Counted from the stretch's first letter, positions 39,456 to 48,253 are shown. The stretch is DNA of 64,000 nt from Ruminobacter amylophilus (GCF_900115655.1 NZ_FOXF01000002.1:62001-126000), one strand, 5' to 3'. Notes: a model not told the origin generated them from the letters alone. Program-made: numbers and translations.

Positions 39456-39536
39456 TTACTTAACGTAACTGAAGTGATATTCACGGGTTACTGGAGCATA
39501 AGCGCTGTTTTCATTCTTCTTCATAAAGTATCTCAT
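39456..39536 (-). CDS. Array peptide 5 (26 residues)
   Basis: Family pattern with Met5, Asn8, Ser11, Ala12, Ser23 and Val25 at the variable sites. The core YAPVTREYHF is unchanged. The ribosome-binding site AGAGAGG and TAATCAAA spacer match those of copies 3 and 6. Confidence 0.7.
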   Translation of the reverse strand: MRYFMKKNENSAYAPVTREYHFSYVK

Positions 39537-39585
39537 TTTGATTACCTCTCTGAATTTAATTTAACTTACCACTGATTCCGGCGTT

Positions 39586-39666
39586 TTACTTAACGTAACT
39601 GAAGTGATATTCACGGGTTACTGGAGCATAAACGCTGTTTTCAATCTTCTTCATAAAGTATCTCAT
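39586..39666 (-). CDS. Array peptide 4 (26 residues)
   Basis: Variable sites are Met5, Ile8, Ser11, Val12, Ser23 and Val25. It shares Val12 and a type 1 upstream spacer (TAAACAAA before the ATG) with copy 2, evidence that the two descend from a duplicated block. Confidence 0.7.
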   Translation of the reverse strand: MRYFMKKIENSVYAPVTREYHFSYVK

Positions 39667-39715
39667 TTTGTTTACCTCTCTGTATTAAAACTGCCAAACT
39701 CTGGTTTACTGCTTA

Positions 39716-39796
39716 TTACTTAACGTAACTGAAGTGGTATTCACGGGTTACTGGAGCATAAGCGCTGTTTTCAATCTTCTTCATAAAGTATCTCAT
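39716..39796 (-). CDS. Array peptide 3 (26 residues)
   Basis: Variable sites are Met5, Ile8, Ser11, Ala12, Ser23 and Val25. Core and start signal are conserved. It is preceded by a type 2 spacer. Confidence 0.7.
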   Translation of the reverse strand: MRYFMKKIENSAYAPVTREYHFSYVK

Positions 39797-39844
39797 TTTG
39801 ATTACCTCTCTGAACTTAAACTGACTTACTGCGGTTCCGGCGTT

Positions 39845-39925
39845 TTACTTAACGTAATTGAAGTGATATTCACGGGTTACTGGAGCATAAACGCTGTTTT
39901 CAATCTTCTTCATAAAGTATCTCAT
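39845..39925 (-). CDS. Array peptide 2 (26 residues)
   Basis: Variable sites are Met5, Ile8, Ser11, Val12, Asn23 and Val25. The core YAPVTREYHF is unchanged. The upstream spacer is type 1, as for copy 4. Confidence 0.7.
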   Translation of the reverse strand: MRYFMKKIENSVYAPVTREYHFNYVK

Positions 39926-39975
39926 TTTGTTTACCTCTCTGTATTAAAACTGCCTAAACTCTGGTTCGCTGCTTA

Positions 39976-40056
39976 TTACTTGGCGTAACTGAAGTGGTAT
40001 TCACGGGTTACTGGAGCATAAGCATTGTTTTCATTCTTCTTTAAAAAGTATCTCAT
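39976..40056 (-). CDS. Array peptide 1 (26 residues), promoter-proximal
   Basis: First copy after the promoter. It is the most divergent: Leu5, Asn8, Asn11, Ala12, Ser23 and Ala25. Its leader has TGAGGAAACATAAA before the ATG instead of the repeat spacer. The core YAPVTREYHF is intact. No signal peptide, Cys, or double-Gly leader is visible, so it is not an ordinary bacteriocin precursor. Function unknown. Confidence 0.7.
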   Translation of the reverse strand: MRYFLKKNENNAYAPVTREYHFSYAK

Positions 40057-40116
40057 TTTATGTTTCCTCATATTTGATTGTCTTTATTATTTTCGAGCTC
40101 TATTCCGTAGCTCTTG

Positions 40117-40141
40117 ATTATATGATAGTGATACTTATCAC
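40117..40141 (-). promoter_or_regulatory. Promoter region with palindromic operator before the peptide array
   Basis: On the minus strand a perfect TATAAT (40117-40122) lies 61 bases before the first peptide ATG. Immediately upstream, at 40128-40141, is a perfect inverted repeat GTGATA-AG-TATCAC, occupying the spacer between -10 and any -35. No good -35 is present, so an activator or repressor at the palindrome may control the array. The leader also has GAGCT/AGCTC arms (about 40095-40113). The remaining 40142-40493 is very AT-rich, with a small ACTTTCAT/ATGAAAGT hairpin at 40315-40335 and no supported gene. Confidence 0.45.
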
Positions 40142-40493
40142 GGTTTACAAGCAAAAATATTAAAAAACTTTCAAAAAGTTTCATGAAAACATTTACATTT
40201 GTATGAAAATATTTTCAAAACAATGTATATTTTTTATAAAACCCCAAAAAAGTGCGACTAATATCAAAAAACGATTACTTTGTAACCAATTTGTAAATTT
40301 TTAACATGAAATAAACTTTCATTAAACATGAAAGTAATGTCAATTAAAAAATGAAGTCCTGTGACTTTGAGAAATTTTATGGAATTTGGAACATATTACC
40401 GGTATGAAGATTAGAATGTCTTTTGGCTTTAACTTTAACTTCCTGCCGGTTAATGATCAGGACGATAGTGTCTTTTCAGATTCTCGTTTCGCC

Positions 40494-42194
40494 TTACCAT
40501 CCTGTATAAGGATTGTGGCATTTTGACGTATTTTCTGTTTTATCGGCTGTGATTGAGCTGTTAAGGTTTTTCTTTATTTTAAGAATATTCTGCGGTACGG
40601 CGGTTTTTAGGTAACGATGACATTTTTCGGATCTGGCAATCCAGGGGAATATGTCAGATGAAGCGGTTTTCAGACTATACAGATAGTCAATCAGCCTGTC
40701 AGTGGCTGATATGCTACCTTGTTCTGCGGCATCGGTGAGAAATCTGATAATTGTTTCCTGGGCATTCGGAATATCTTTTACCGATGTTATATATATGTCT
40801 GCCAGAATTTCGTTTGAGAGGGAATCTTTAAGCTTGACTCCTTTTAAGGCAAATTTTTCTGCCTTATCCACAGACTGCAGCAGGTGGTAATAAAGATGAG
40901 CCAGAATACCGTAGGATTCAGGAGTTTTCAGAACAGCAGCCCTAAGAAGCAGTTTTTCGGCTTCCTTTATCTGAGACGGTTCTGGATTTTCAGTGTTAAG
41001 CAGGGCTTTTGCTGTTTTTATCAGTGATTTAGGCTGATTCAGTTCGGCTCCTTTGCGGTACATTCTGTAGGCAGTTATGACATCATGGTCCTGATGAAGT
41101 CTGCAGTCTCCGAGAGCGGCATAAATGTCTTCCTGTTCATAATTCATGTTTGCTGCTTTTTTAAAGAAGAAACATGCAGTATCCATATTGAAAAAGTCTG
41201 ATTCTGTACTGCTGTATATGCTGCCAAGTCGGTATGAAGCTTCGGGTGAACCGTTATCTGCCGCTCTTCTGTAATAATTTACGGCTGAATTCATGTCCCG
41301 TGGAACATATATGCCTTCAGCATAAAGTCCTGCCAGAAAGTTGAGAGCCTGCAGATTGTTAAGAGCTGCAGCTTTCTGAATATACTTAAATCCTTCTGTT
41401 TTGTCTGCATTATCAGTTTTTTCATGAAAATGCATCAGTCCGATATTAAGGTATGCGCTGGTATTCCCTCTTTCTGCTGAAAGAAGGTAGTAGTGCATTG
41501 CTTTTTCATTGTCTTTTAATTCATCCGAGTGTTCGTAGACTGAACCAATCAGATAGTCGGTAATTCCGTTCTCGTCGTCATGAAGTTTTTTTAAAAGACG
41601 TATTTTTTCTGCATCACTGTCATTTGCGAAGTGGTGATACGGATTTCTTCTCCAGTATGATTCTTCGTTGTCATCAGCTGGCAGAATGGTCTTATGTTCA
41701 CTGATTTCTGGTTTTTCCAGATGAAAACGGTAATTTGGAGATTCTCTGTCGTATAGCTTAAGCTGATGTTCCGGGGAGATTTGAACTGCGAAGTATTTGG
41801 TTGCAGCTTCTGTGAACAGATATTTTTTCTGTTTAACCGTAATCAGAGCTATATCTGTATCTGTCAAAGGTGTTCTGGTTGTGTCATAACCTTTGATTGT
41901 AATGCTTTCAATGTAACTGTCAGCGTAATCGTCAGGGGATAGCAGTGTGGAATTTAAAGTACGGCTGTTGTTTGTGCACTTTGACATTACAACCTCAGAT
42001 CTGTCGTAAATGCATTTTTCCAGTTCCTGTTTAATTTTTTCGCACTGTTCCAGCATATGTCCGAGAGCATATTTTTTCTGAAAATCTGCGAAAGCGTAGA
42101 CGGTAAATATACCGGCGGCCGTAAATGACGCCAGAAAAAAAGCTATGGTCAGGTATTTCCCTGATATTCTGTTCTGTAAACTGCCGTGGTTCAT
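40494..42194 (-). CDS. Membrane-anchored Sel1-repeat protein
   Basis: 566 residues. A signal-anchor helix covers about 13-35 (YLTIAFFLASFTAAGIFTVYAF), with the rest probably periplasmic. Residues about 35-200 are an unassigned domain; from about 205 to 500 there are Sel1/TPR-like repeats, for example YYLLSAERGNTSAYLNIGLMHF, AAALNNLQALNFLAGLYAEG and YYRRAADNGSPEASYRLGSIY. Such repeats scaffold protein complexes in the envelope or signalling. It lies upstream of and in the same direction as the peptide array, separated by 350 bases with a new promoter. No specific function is assignable. Confidence 0.75.
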   Translation of the reverse strand: MNHGSLQNRISGKYLTIAFFLASFTAAGIFTVYAFADFQKKYALGHMLEQCEKIKQELEKCIYDRSEVVMSKCTNNSRTLNSTLLSPDDYADSYIESITIKGYDTTRTPLTDTDIALITVKQKKYLFTEAATKYFAVQISPEHQLKLYDRESPNYRFHLEKPEISEHKTILPADDNEESYWRRNPYHHFANDSDAEKIRLLKKLHDDENGITDYLIGSVYEHSDELKDNEKAMHYYLLSAERGNTSAYLNIGLMHFHEKTDNADKTEGFKYIQKAAALNNLQALNFLAGLYAEGIYVPRDMNSAVNYYRRAADNGSPEASYRLGSIYSSTESDFFNMDTACFFFKKAANMNYEQEDIYAALGDCRLHQDHDVITAYRMYRKGAELNQPKSLIKTAKALLNTENPEPSQIKEAEKLLLRAAVLKTPESYGILAHLYYHLLQSVDKAEKFALKGVKLKDSLSNEILADIYITSVKDIPNAQETIIRFLTDAAEQGSISATDRLIDYLYSLKTASSDIFPWIARSEKCHRYLKTAVPQNILKIKKNLNSSITADKTENTSKCHNPYTGW

Positions 42195-42316
42195 AGCTTC
42201 ATGGTTTTTATAATGTCGAAAATCTGATGATAAATGTCGTGTGGCACATTATATCAAATCAGTAAAAGATTTATGTAATATAAGAAATAAGGAAATACAT
42301 CTCAGTGACAGATGAT

Positions 42317-42346
42317 AAAAAAAGCCTGAGATTGAACTCAGGCTTT
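42317..42346 (-). terminator. Terminator of frdABCD
   Basis: A 10-bp perfect stem (AAAGCCTGAG with CTCAGGCTTT) and a 6-nt loop leave the minus strand in seven T residues, 34 bases after the frdD stop. Confidence 0.9.
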
Positions 42347-42379
42347 CTGATACTTATCTGCTGATTGTTAATTCAGTCA

Positions 42380-42724
42380 TTAAGCTCCGAAGAACTTTAT
42401 TGCATAAACAACTAAAGCTGCAATTGACAGAACAGCGGCCAGACCATAGAGTACATAGTGATGTACACGAGTGGTGTGGATGCAGAGATCATGCAGACCG
42501 TGATAGATTCTGTGGAAACCGTGCCATAAAGATGCTGAAACGATTACGAATAAAGCACCGGCACCCCACCAGGTCTTAACAATTGCTGCCAGCTTGAAGC
42601 AGTCAACACCGAAGCCCTGAAGAATCATGAGGGTTAAAATTGCAGGTAACGCGAAAGCGATAACCATACCACCAAAACCGAATAAACCCCAGTAAATCGG
42701 TTCATCTGAACGACGAGTAGTCAT
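42380..42724 (-). CDS. frdD: Fumarate reductase membrane anchor FrdD
   Basis: Small three-helix anchor subunit that with FrdC binds menaquinol and tethers FrdAB to the inner membrane. 114 residues with hydrophobic spans near 14-38, 52-75 and 88-112. WHGFHRIYHGLHDLCIHTTRVHHYV carries the helix 2-3 region typical of FrdD. It is the last gene of frdABCD, 12 bases after frdC. The ATG follows AAAGGAGAA. Confidence 0.93.
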   Translation of the reverse strand: MTTRRSDEPIYWGLFGFGGMVIAFALPAILTLMILQGFGVDCFKLAAIVKTWWGAGALFVIVSASLWHGFHRIYHGLHDLCIHTTRVHHYVLYGLAAVLSIAALVVYAIKFFGA

Positions 42725-42736
42725 TATGGTTCTCCT

Positions 42737-43144
42737 TTAAACTAAACAGGTACATGCCAGAACGATTACTGCGAATGCAATCGCAGCACCAATCCATTCA
42801 GCTGTAACAATCAGTTTAGCTGGAATAAGCTTGGTGTCAGTTGGTTTCTTGGTCGCAAACATACGAACTGCTTTAGGCATCAGATTGAACCAGGTAATGG
42901 TGTGGTACATTACAGAAGCTAAAGAAAGAATGTTTACGATAATAACCAGCGGATTCTTTAAGAAGGCTGTTACAGATTCTGCTGAGAGGCAGCTTAAAAC
43001 TAAAAGTTCAAGTGCTACAACAACAGCTAAAACGGCAGTAGCTTCACGAATCATATAAGCGATATAGAAACCGCGATCAGTCCACCAGTTTGCCTTTACA
43101 GGACGAACGTATGGCTTACGATATGACTTTACATTGTTTTCCAT
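42737..43144 (-). CDS. frdC: Fumarate reductase membrane anchor FrdC
   Basis: Anchor subunit with three membrane helices, pairing with FrdD. 135 residues; the N-terminus has YRKPYVRPVKANWWTDRGFYIAYMIREATAV, close to E. coli FrdC (a Trp-rich entry before helix 1). Its start codon overlaps the frdB stop by one base (TAATG), so the two are translationally coupled. Confidence 0.93.
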   Translation of the reverse strand: MENNVKSYRKPYVRPVKANWWTDRGFYIAYMIREATAVLAVVVALELLVLSCLSAESVTAFLKNPLVIIVNILSLASVMYHTITWFNLMPKAVRMFATKKPTDTKLIPAKLIVTAEWIGAAIAFAVIVLACTCLV

Positions 43145-43899
43145 TATTCTTCCTCACCTGGCTTGAACATCTTGATAACATAGTCGATAGCACTTGCCTT
43201 CTTTCCGAGCTGAATAGCTGAAGCAGGGTCTACGTGCTTTGGACATACCTGTGAACAGTAACCTACGAAAGTACAGCTCCAAACACCTTCATCAAGGCTT
43301 AACAGCTTCATACGTTCAGCAGCGCCAGCATCACGGCTATCAATGTTGTAGCGGTAAGCAAGAGTTAAAGCAGCTGGTCCGATGAAGTTCTTGTTCAGCT
43401 TGTACTGAGGACATGCAGCGTAGCAGATACCGCAGTTGATACACTGAGCGAACTGAAGGTAGCTGGTCATCTGCTGTGGAGTCTGAATGTAACCTTCGGT
43501 TAATGGCTTGTTTTCATTTTCCTTTGAAGGAATGATGTAAGGCTTGATGCGTTCAAGCTTTTCAATGAAATCAGAAATATCAACAACGAGGTCGCGTTCG
43601 ATAGGGAAGTTGGCTAAAGGTTCAATCTTCATTGTCTTGCCGGCGTAATCTCTTAAGAAGGTCTTACAGGCGAGCTTTGGTACACCGTTAACCATCATAC
43701 CGCAAGAACCGCAAACTGCCATACGGCAAGACCAGCGGAAGCTGAGTTCAGGTTCCAGGAAATCCTTGATGTAGTTAAGAGCTTCAAGTAAAGAGGTTTC
43801 CTTTCTGTAAGGAACTTCAAAATCCTGAAGGTATGGTTCTTTATCTGTTTCAGGACGATAGCGTGAAACAGAAATTTTCATGATCTGATTGTCTGACAT
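43144..43899 (-). CDS. frdB: Fumarate reductase iron-sulfur subunit FrdB
   Basis: Electron-transfer subunit with 2Fe-2S, 4Fe-4S and 3Fe-4S clusters. 251 residues. The 2Fe-2S ligands are in [16 protein letters not shown] and a later Cys; the C-terminal ferredoxin domain has [13 protein letters not shown] and [11 protein letters not shown]. Its ATG overlaps the frdA stop by one base. The full enzyme reduces fumarate to succinate in anaerobic respiration. Confidence 0.96.
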   Translation of the reverse strand: MSDNQIMKISVSRYRPETDKEPYLQDFEVPYRKETSLLEALNYIKDFLEPELSFRWSCRMAVCGSCGMMVNGVPKLACKTFLRDYAGKTMKIEPLANFPIERDLVVDISDFIEKLERIKPYIIPSKENENKPLTEGYIQTPQQMTSYLQFAQCINCGICYAACPQYKLNKNFIGPAALTLAYRYNIDSRDAGAAERMKLLSLDEGVWSCTFVGYCSQVCPKHVDPASAIQLGKKASAIDYVIKMFKPGEEE

Positions 43900-45710
43900 T
43901 ACTTAGCTGCCTCCTGTTGTCTCTTCTTTTCAGCATCTTCAGCAGCTGCGCCGTATACACGTTCAGCAGGCTTAAAGCGGGTGATCTTAACATCGCTGTA
44001 GCTGATGGTTGGAACGTCGTCGCCATTCTTGAATGCAAGAGTGTGCTTTAAGAAGTTTACGTCATCACGCTTCTTGTATGCGCCGTCCGGACCGTCAAGA
44101 CGCTGGTGAGAACCGCGGGATTCCTTACGGTTGATAGCAGAGTTAGCCATACATTCTGCAACGTCAAGAGTATAGCCGAGTTCGATGGCATTAAGGAATT
44201 CAGTGTTGAATACGCGACCTGAAGTATCCTTGATCTTGATGTTCTTGTAGCGCTTCTGCAGAGCCTTGAGGGTGTCGATGGTCTTCTGCATTGATTCTGC
44301 TTCACGGTAAATACCAACACCTTCTTCCATGGAATCGCCCATTTCATGACGAATCTTAGAGCAGCTTTCAGTACCGGTGCTGTTTTCAAACAGCTTGGTA
44401 GCCTTGAGAACAACTTCTTCAGCCTGCTTGGTGAGGAATTCTTCATTGCCGAACTGTACTGACTTGGCGTACTTGGCAGCTTCAATACCGGCAACCTTAC
44501 CGAATACGATGGTTTCAACAAGAGAGTTAGAACCGAGACGGTTAGCACCGTGAATACCAACAGAAGCACATTCACCGGCTGCATATAAACCAGGCTTGCG
44601 GGTTGCAGTCTTGCCGTCGGTTTCAATACCGCCCATGGTGTAGTGAACTACTGGACGAATTGGTACTGGAGATTCTGCTGGGTCAACACCGGCATAAGCC
44701 ATAGCTAATTCACAGATCAGAGGGAGACGTTCATGGAGATAATCCTTACCAAGATGTCTTAAGTCAAGGTGAACTGCATCGCCTAACGGAGTCTTGATGG
44801 TTCTGCCCTTCTTCTGTTCGTTCCAGAAAGCCTGTGAAACACGGTCACGCGGACCAAGTTCCATGTACTTGTTCTTTGGCTGTCCTACAGGAGTTTCAGG
44901 GCCGAGACCGTAGTCCTGGAGGTAACGGTAGCCGTCCTTGTTAACAAGGATACCGCCTTCACCACGACAGCCTTCGGTCATTAATACACCGCAACCGAGC
45001 AGACCGGTAGGGTGGTACTGAACGAATTCCATGTCGCGTAAAGGTACGCCGTGGCGGTAGGCGAGAGCCATACCGTCGCCGGTTACGATACCGCCGTTGG
45101 TGTTGAAGCTGTATGCACGGCCGGCACCACCGGTAGCAAGAATAACAGACTTGGCAATAATGGTACGGCATACACCGTTCTGGATATCGTAGGTTACAAC
45201 ACCCTTGATCTGACCGTCTTCTTCAAGAAGGTCGAGAACGAAGTGTTCGTCGAAACGCTGAATTGAAGGGTACTTGATTGAAGTCTGGAATAAGGTGTGG
45301 AGCATGTGGAAGCCTGATTTATCTGCGGCAAACCAGGTACGTGGTACTTTCATACCACCGAAACGACGTACGTTAACTTCGCCGTTAGGTTTTCTACTCC
45401 AAGGACAACCCCAGTGTTCGAGCTGGAACAGTTCTTCAGTGGTGTGAGCTACGAAGTAGTCAACAACATCCTGTTCGCACAACCAGTCACCACCGGCAAC
45501 AGTGTCTTCAAAATGCTTTTCAAGGGTATCGTCTTCACCAATTACACCTGCAGCACCACCTTCTGCGGCCACGGTGTGGCTGCGCATTGGGTATACCTTG
45601 GAAATCAGTGCAATCTTAGTGGTTGGATCCTGTTCTGCAACAGCAATAGCTGCTCTGAGACCAGTACCACCTGCACCAACTATGGCGACGTCGGTCTTAA
45701 TAATCTCCAC
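43899..45710 (-). CDS. frdA: Fumarate reductase flavoprotein subunit FrdA
   Basis: Catalytic subunit with covalently bound FAD. 603 residues. It begins at GTG 45710 after AGGAGAATAAC. The dinucleotide motif is [20 protein letters not shown], the FAD-linking His is in [14 protein letters not shown], the active site includes [11 protein letters not shown] and [11 protein letters not shown], and [13 protein letters not shown] is present. First gene of frdABCD. The 343-bp upstream gap contains TAAAAT on the minus strand but no convincing FNR box. Confidence 0.97.
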   Translation of the reverse strand: MEIIKTDVAIVGAGGTGLRAAIAVAEQDPTTKIALISKVYPMRSHTVAAEGGAAGVIGEDDTLEKHFEDTVAGGDWLCEQDVVDYFVAHTTEELFQLEHWGCPWSRKPNGEVNVRRFGGMKVPRTWFAADKSGFHMLHTLFQTSIKYPSIQRFDEHFVLDLLEEDGQIKGVVTYDIQNGVCRTIIAKSVILATGGAGRAYSFNTNGGIVTGDGMALAYRHGVPLRDMEFVQYHPTGLLGCGVLMTEGCRGEGGILVNKDGYRYLQDYGLGPETPVGQPKNKYMELGPRDRVSQAFWNEQKKGRTIKTPLGDAVHLDLRHLGKDYLHERLPLICELAMAYAGVDPAESPVPIRPVVHYTMGGIETDGKTATRKPGLYAAGECASVGIHGANRLGSNSLVETIVFGKVAGIEAAKYAKSVQFGNEEFLTKQAEEVVLKATKLFENSTGTESCSKIRHEMGDSMEEGVGIYREAESMQKTIDTLKALQKRYKNIKIKDTSGRVFNTEFLNAIELGYTLDVAECMANSAINRKESRGSHQRLDGPDGAYKKRDDVNFLKHTLAFKNGDDVPTISYSDVKITRFKPAERVYGAAAEDAEKKRQQEAAK

Positions 45711-46017
45711 GTTATTCTCCTAAAAAGGTACAAAAATAAAAAGTTAAAAGGTTAAAAAATAAGACAGCCGTTTATGACTGACATGCTGTTCGCTATTTTA
45801 CCAAAAATCAGCTAAAAATTCTCACTTTTTTTGCAGTAAATTTCGTGTGTGAACGGAGCCTGTGTGTATGATTTTTTTATGAATGGCTTATGTTTTTATC
45901 AATAGATGACTATATTGAGAGACTGATTTCAGGTAATGCCTGTGATTTGAGACGGTGATACTGAGAAAAGATGACTGAAGATGAAGGTTGTCAGGTACTC
46001 ATCAAAGGACGGAATAG

Positions 46018-46046
46018 AAGAGCCGGAAAATGATATTCCGGCTCTT
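46018..46046. terminator. Terminator hairpin after psd
   Basis: An 11-bp perfect stem (AAGAGCCGGAA with TTCCGGCTCTT) and a 7-nt loop sit eight bases past the psd stop. The T tail is better on the plus strand (CTTTTTC) than on the minus strand, although the only adjacent gene ending here is psd on the minus strand. The rest of 45711-46017 shows no gene. Confidence 0.65.
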
Positions 46047-46053
46047 TTTCTGA

Positions 46054-46911
46054 TTAGTTAGAGGTGCTGTCCGCCAGCGGTTCACCTAATTTGACTGGTT
46101 TGCCGGATTCGAGTCCGTCAACGAAAGATACCGCATCCTGACCGAACAGAAGAATTACTGTTGAACCAAGGTAGAATTTCCCCATCTTTTCTCCCTTTTT
46201 AAGAGATATATCCTTGTCTGAATAATCCCATACAGTAACCTGTTTCAGTTTGTTCGGTGACACTTCTCCGTGCCATTCAGTTGAAATGCTGCCCACTATT
46301 GTTGCTCCGACCAGAACCATGGCCATAGGTCCTGCCGGTGTGTCAAACAGGCATACCGCTCTTTCATTTTTGGTGAAAAGTTCACTGATGGTTTTTACGT
46401 AGGTCGGGTTGACGCTGTAATATTTGCCGGGAACGAAAAGCATCTTTTTCAGAGTGCCGTCTATCGGCATGTGAATGCAGTGATAGTTTGCAGGGGAAAG
46501 GTAGATGCAGATGAATTTACCGTCCTTGAATACGGCTGCGTCTTCATCGTTACCGCCCACCAGCACTCTGAAACTGTAGTCCTGGCCCTTGGCTGCCACA
46601 ATTCTTCCCTGTGTTATGTCGCCGAATTCCGCTATTGTTCCGTCCACAGGCATGCAAAGTCTGTTTTCTTCAGGGCATATAGGTCTGGCACCGTCTTTCA
46701 GATCTCTGGTAAAGAATTCGTTGAATGTCTTGTAATCCTCAGGTTTTTCCTTCTGAGCTTCACTCATGTCAATGCCGTATTTACTGATGAACTTGGTGAT
46801 TGCCCAGGTAGTGAGGCTGCCCAGTTCATTGCGTGCCAATACGCCGGCTAATCTCGTAAGCAGGTATTTTGGCGTCATGCGGTGGATGATTGTCTTTACT
46901 GATTCGTTCAT
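46054..46911 (-). CDS. psd: Phosphatidylserine decarboxylase proenzyme
   Basis: Inner-membrane enzyme that forms phosphatidylethanolamine from phosphatidylserine, using a pyruvoyl group made by self-cleavage. 285 residues. The cleavage motif LGST lies near residue 250 in GKFYLGSTVILLFG; FFTRDLKDGARP and YLSPANYHCIHMPIDGTL are also typical. It lies five bases after rsgA on the same strand. In E. coli psd and rsgA are also neighbours and frd is nearby. Confidence 0.96.
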   Translation of the reverse strand: MNESVKTIIHRMTPKYLLTRLAGVLARNELGSLTTWAITKFISKYGIDMSEAQKEKPEDYKTFNEFFTRDLKDGARPICPEENRLCMPVDGTIAEFGDITQGRIVAAKGQDYSFRVLVGGNDEDAAVFKDGKFICIYLSPANYHCIHMPIDGTLKKMLFVPGKYYSVNPTYVKTISELFTKNERAVCLFDTPAGPMAMVLVGATIVGSISTEWHGEVSPNKLKQVTVWDYSDKDISLKKGEKMGKFYLGSTVILLFGQDAVSFVDGLESGKPVKLGEPLADSTSN

Positions 46912-46916
46912 ATCGG

Positions 46917-47969
46917 TTATTTCCTTGTTTTCTTGCCCGGAGAACTGAAACTTGTCGGGGCATTCTGCTGCATGGATTCAATTATACGGTGATAGTTGTT
47001 AAAGCGCAACTGAGCAATTTCGGAATTTTTCACTGCTTCAACAACTGCGCAACCGGGATCGTTCAGATGTTTACAGTCTCTGAACTTGCAGTAGGGGGTA
47101 TGCTCAAGAAATTCGGGATATCCCTTGATTACTTCTTCAGGAGTCAAATGCCAGAGACCGAATTCTCTTATCCCCGGAGAGTCGATAATGGTCGTGTGAT
47201 CCGGAAGATGATACAGTCTTGAGCTGGTGGTGGTATGCTGTCCCAGACCGGAAATATCCGAAACTCTGTTGGTTGAAGCGTTTGCTTCAGGGATGATTCG
47301 GTTGATGATGGATGACTTGCCTACGCCTGACTGTCCGACAAGAATCGTGGTTTCTCCCCTGATGATTTCTTTTAATTCATCAATTCCTTCGCCGTTTTCA
47401 GTACTTACCCAGAGTGCTTTATAGCCTATCTTCTCATAGGTTTTCAGAATATCTGAGATTTCGTTTCTTTCATTTTCAGAAAAAAGGTCACTCTTATTTA
47501 TAATCAGCACAGGCTGAACGTTGCAGTGAATACAGGCAATGAGGTACCTGTCTATGATGTTGGTGGAAAACTCAGGTTCCCTTGTGCTTACTATAAGAAT
47601 TCTGGTTATATTGGCGGCAACAGGTTTAACACCGTCATAATAATCAGGACGGCTGAGAAGACTTGTTCTTGGTTTAAGTACTTCGATGAGACCGTTCTGT
47701 TCGGTTTCATTCTTGATGTTTGCCCTGAACAGAACCCTGTCACCTGTGGTGAGACCTTCAATTGTTCTTCTGATATAGCATCTGTGAACGGATAAATCAG
47801 CATCGTTTTCCACATCAGCCTGTTTACCGTATCTGCTGATTACAGTACCTTCGGTCAGAGGCCCCAGAGATGAATCATCGGGTAAAAGTTCTTCTGTGTT
47901 TTTCAGCAGACGTTCATGTCGGGCCTTAATATTGCGTGCCTGTCTGGTGGTAATTTTGTTTTTTGCCAT
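46917..47969 (-). CDS. rsgA: Ribosome small-subunit GTPase RsgA
   Basis: Circularly permuted GTPase that checks late 30S maturation. 350 residues. An OB-fold N-domain is followed by G4 (IINKSDLF), then G1 (VGQSGVGKSSIINRI) and G3 (IDSPGIREFGL), the permuted order typical of the family, and then a zinc domain with CKFRDCKH and C in DPGCAVVEA. The basic N-terminus (KNKITTRQARNIKARHERL) is typical. It heads an operon with psd. Confidence 0.97.
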   Translation of the reverse strand: MAKNKITTRQARNIKARHERLLKNTEELLPDDSSLGPLTEGTVISRYGKQADVENDADLSVHRCYIRRTIEGLTTGDRVLFRANIKNETEQNGLIEVLKPRTSLLSRPDYYDGVKPVAANITRILIVSTREPEFSTNIIDRYLIACIHCNVQPVLIINKSDLFSENERNEISDILKTYEKIGYKALWVSTENGEGIDELKEIIRGETTILVGQSGVGKSSIINRIIPEANASTNRVSDISGLGQHTTTSSRLYHLPDHTTIIDSPGIREFGLWHLTPEEVIKGYPEFLEHTPYCKFRDCKHLNDPGCAVVEAVKNSEIAQLRFNNYHRIIESMQQNAPTSFSSPGKKTRK

Positions 47970-48253
47970 TAATTATGGTGAATCCTATATCTGAAAATTA
48001 TTTTTATTTCGTATGCCCATATTTTACTTCATTTTTGATGTTTAACGAAAATATTGAACAAAAGATAGGATGTGTTCGGGATAAATCGTTGTCGAGATGC
48101 TTTGTCTCGCATGAAGTATCTATGGTATGAGATGAAAAATCTCCGTATTTTCCGTAATAGGCCTGGGATTGTAAAAATTTGATTTAATTTTAATCAGGTG
48201 TGGTTAAAAAATATAAAATTCAAAGAAAATTTTGATTATTTGGAAAAAAATTG

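Larger units (their letters stand above)
39327..40056 (-). repeat. Tandem array of six peptide genes, period about 130 bp
   Basis: Six units on the minus strand start at 40056, 39925, 39796, 39666, 39536 and 39407, spaced 129-131 bp apart. Each has an 81-bp ORF and a 48-50 bp spacer carrying AGAGG before the next ATG. Spacers fall into two types: type 1 (GTATTAAAACTGCC on the plus strand) precedes the second and fourth ORFs, and type 2 (TTCCGG near the ORF end) precedes the third, fifth and sixth. The alternation suggests growth by copying a two-gene block. The array is coding, not CRISPR. Confidence 0.9.

Noticed and set aside
39345-39988. Plus-strand frames of 76 and 84 codons with internal repeats (VFTGYWSISAVF)
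   Set aside because: They are antisense shadows of the peptide array, lack ribosome-binding sites, and cut across unit boundaries. The minus-strand ORFs have start signals at every unit.
39327-40056. CRISPR-like appearance of the tandem repeat
   Set aside because: The period is about 130 bp, with 81-bp coding units and similar rather than unique spacers, and no cas genes are nearby.
39327-40056. Array peptides as PqqA-type precursors
   Set aside because: Length is similar and Glu/Tyr residues are present, but the ExxxY spacing is not met and no pqq genes are in the window.
45711-45910. FNR box upstream of frdA
   Set aside because: A TTGAT half-site exists about 180 bp upstream, but no ATCAA partner is at the right distance.
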